From NCBI GenBank assembly GCA_900551205.1, contig URUW01000015.1:1-15347 (forward strand): 15,347 nt of DNA, given 5' to 3'. This DNA is from an uncultured Collinsella sp. (GTDB taxonomy: Bacteria > Actinomycetota > Coriobacteriia > Coriobacteriales > Coriobacteriaceae). The position numbers and the translations under genes were made by a program. Under the pieces are notes generated by a model that worked only from the letters and a program-made list of their open reading frames with translations, did not search any database and was not told the origin of the DNA. Of the stretch, positions 15,061 to 15,347 are shown in pieces; within the stretch, counting starts at the first letter, position 1, and each line of letters begins with the position of its first letter.

Positions 15061-15347
15061 ATGCGGGTTTTGATCACGGGCGCTTCGGGCGGCATTGGAG
15101 CCGCGTGCGTGCAGCGCTTTTTGGACGAGGGCCACGAGGTCGTGGGCTTTGATCTGCTGCCGGCGGCCGTCGAGCACGAGCGCTATCGCCATCTGATCGT
15201 TGATGTCCGCGAGCCGGACTCGTTTCCAGACGGCCTTGAGCCTCAGGCGATCGTAAACGTTGCCGGCACGCAAGATTCGGCCGACGACATCGCTGCCAAC
15301 CTGCGTGGCACCATCAACGTGACCGAGCGTTACGCCTTTGTGGGGGA
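15061..15347 (+). CDS. SDR-family NAD(P)-dependent oxidoreductase, N-terminal part (3' truncated)
   Basis: About 95 residues are visible before the window ends. The cofactor-binding motif TGASGGIGAA follows the first strand (MRVLIT), an acidic Asp ends the second strand (VVGFDLL, suggesting NAD rather than NADP), then VDVREPDSF and the NVAGTQ equivalent of NNAG. These show a classical short-chain dehydrogenase. The catalytic Ser-Tyr-Lys would be beyond the window, so it may also be incomplete or a different SDR subclass. Similar annotated families include 3-oxoacyl-ACP reductases and 2,3-dihydroxybenzoate dehydrogenases (EntA-like), but no choice can be made. GGAG lies 6 nt upstream of ATG 15061, within the stop region of the transporter gene. 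Confidence 0.85.
   Translation, partial: MRVLITGASGGIGAACVQRFLDEGHEVVGFDLLPAAVEHERYRHLIVDVREPDSFPDGLEPQAIVNVAGTQDSADDIAANLRGTINVTERYAFVG

Overview
The window is a stretch of high-GC, densely coded bacterial chromosome. Protein families, codon bias, SD-type ribosome sites (GGAG/AAAGGA) and several promoters with a TACAAT/TATCAT-type -10 box fit a Coriobacteriia gut anaerobe, most likely Collinsella or a close relative. That assignment is inferred from protein and repeat style, not from a marker gene. No rRNA, tRNA, insertion sequence or phage gene was seen, so this looks like core/housekeeping territory punctuated by intergenic palindromic repeats.

Layout. 1-377: 3' end of a tRNA-dihydrouridine synthase. 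374-495: a dispersed palindrome and a second strong hairpin between convergent genes. 549-1673 (minus): a three-part regulator (XRE HTH + zinc ribbon + TipAS-like domain) followed by a small glutaredoxin. 1816-2553: divergent trmO-type tRNA methyltransferase, apparently leaderless. 2666-3860: a MalY/PatB-type C-S lyase broken by a frameshift at about 2846, where about 17 bp of a conserved segment seem to be lost. 3957-4436 (minus): flavin-binding pyridoxamine-phosphate-oxidase-like protein. 4478-7282 (minus): a BvgS-like hybrid histidine kinase with two periplasmic solute-binding domains. 7369-7424: second copy of the dispersed palindrome. 7496-8491: two-TM potassium channel plus LOG-family nucleotide hydrolase. 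8617-9921: ClC-type chloride channel/transporter. 10010-11990 (minus): GntR(YtrA-type)-ABC ATPase-ABC permease operon with a well-formed promoter and an AT-rich inverted repeat as likely operator. 12116-12424: an array of eight 15-bp motifs in alternating orientation. 12559-14172: prfC (release factor 3). 14329-15347: VUT/YhhQ-type transporter (queuosine-precursor family) and the start of an SDR-family oxidoreductase in one operon.

How the genes relate. Most are small independent units. The clearest functional units are the GntR/ABC operon (self-regulated stress-type exporter), the channel-LOG pair, and the VUT-SDR pair. Several genes touch translation (dus, trmO, prfC and, through queuosine supply, the VUT transporter), but they are not co-transcribed.

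The most unusual structure is the array at 12116-12424. Six of its eight motifs sit at an exact 40-bp pitch, each separated by 25 nt, giving four hairpins with 25-nt loops of differing sequence. It lies between two predicted divergent promoters, outside both predicted transcripts, which points to a DNA-level element (BIME/REP-like or a protein-binding array) more than to an mRNA structure.
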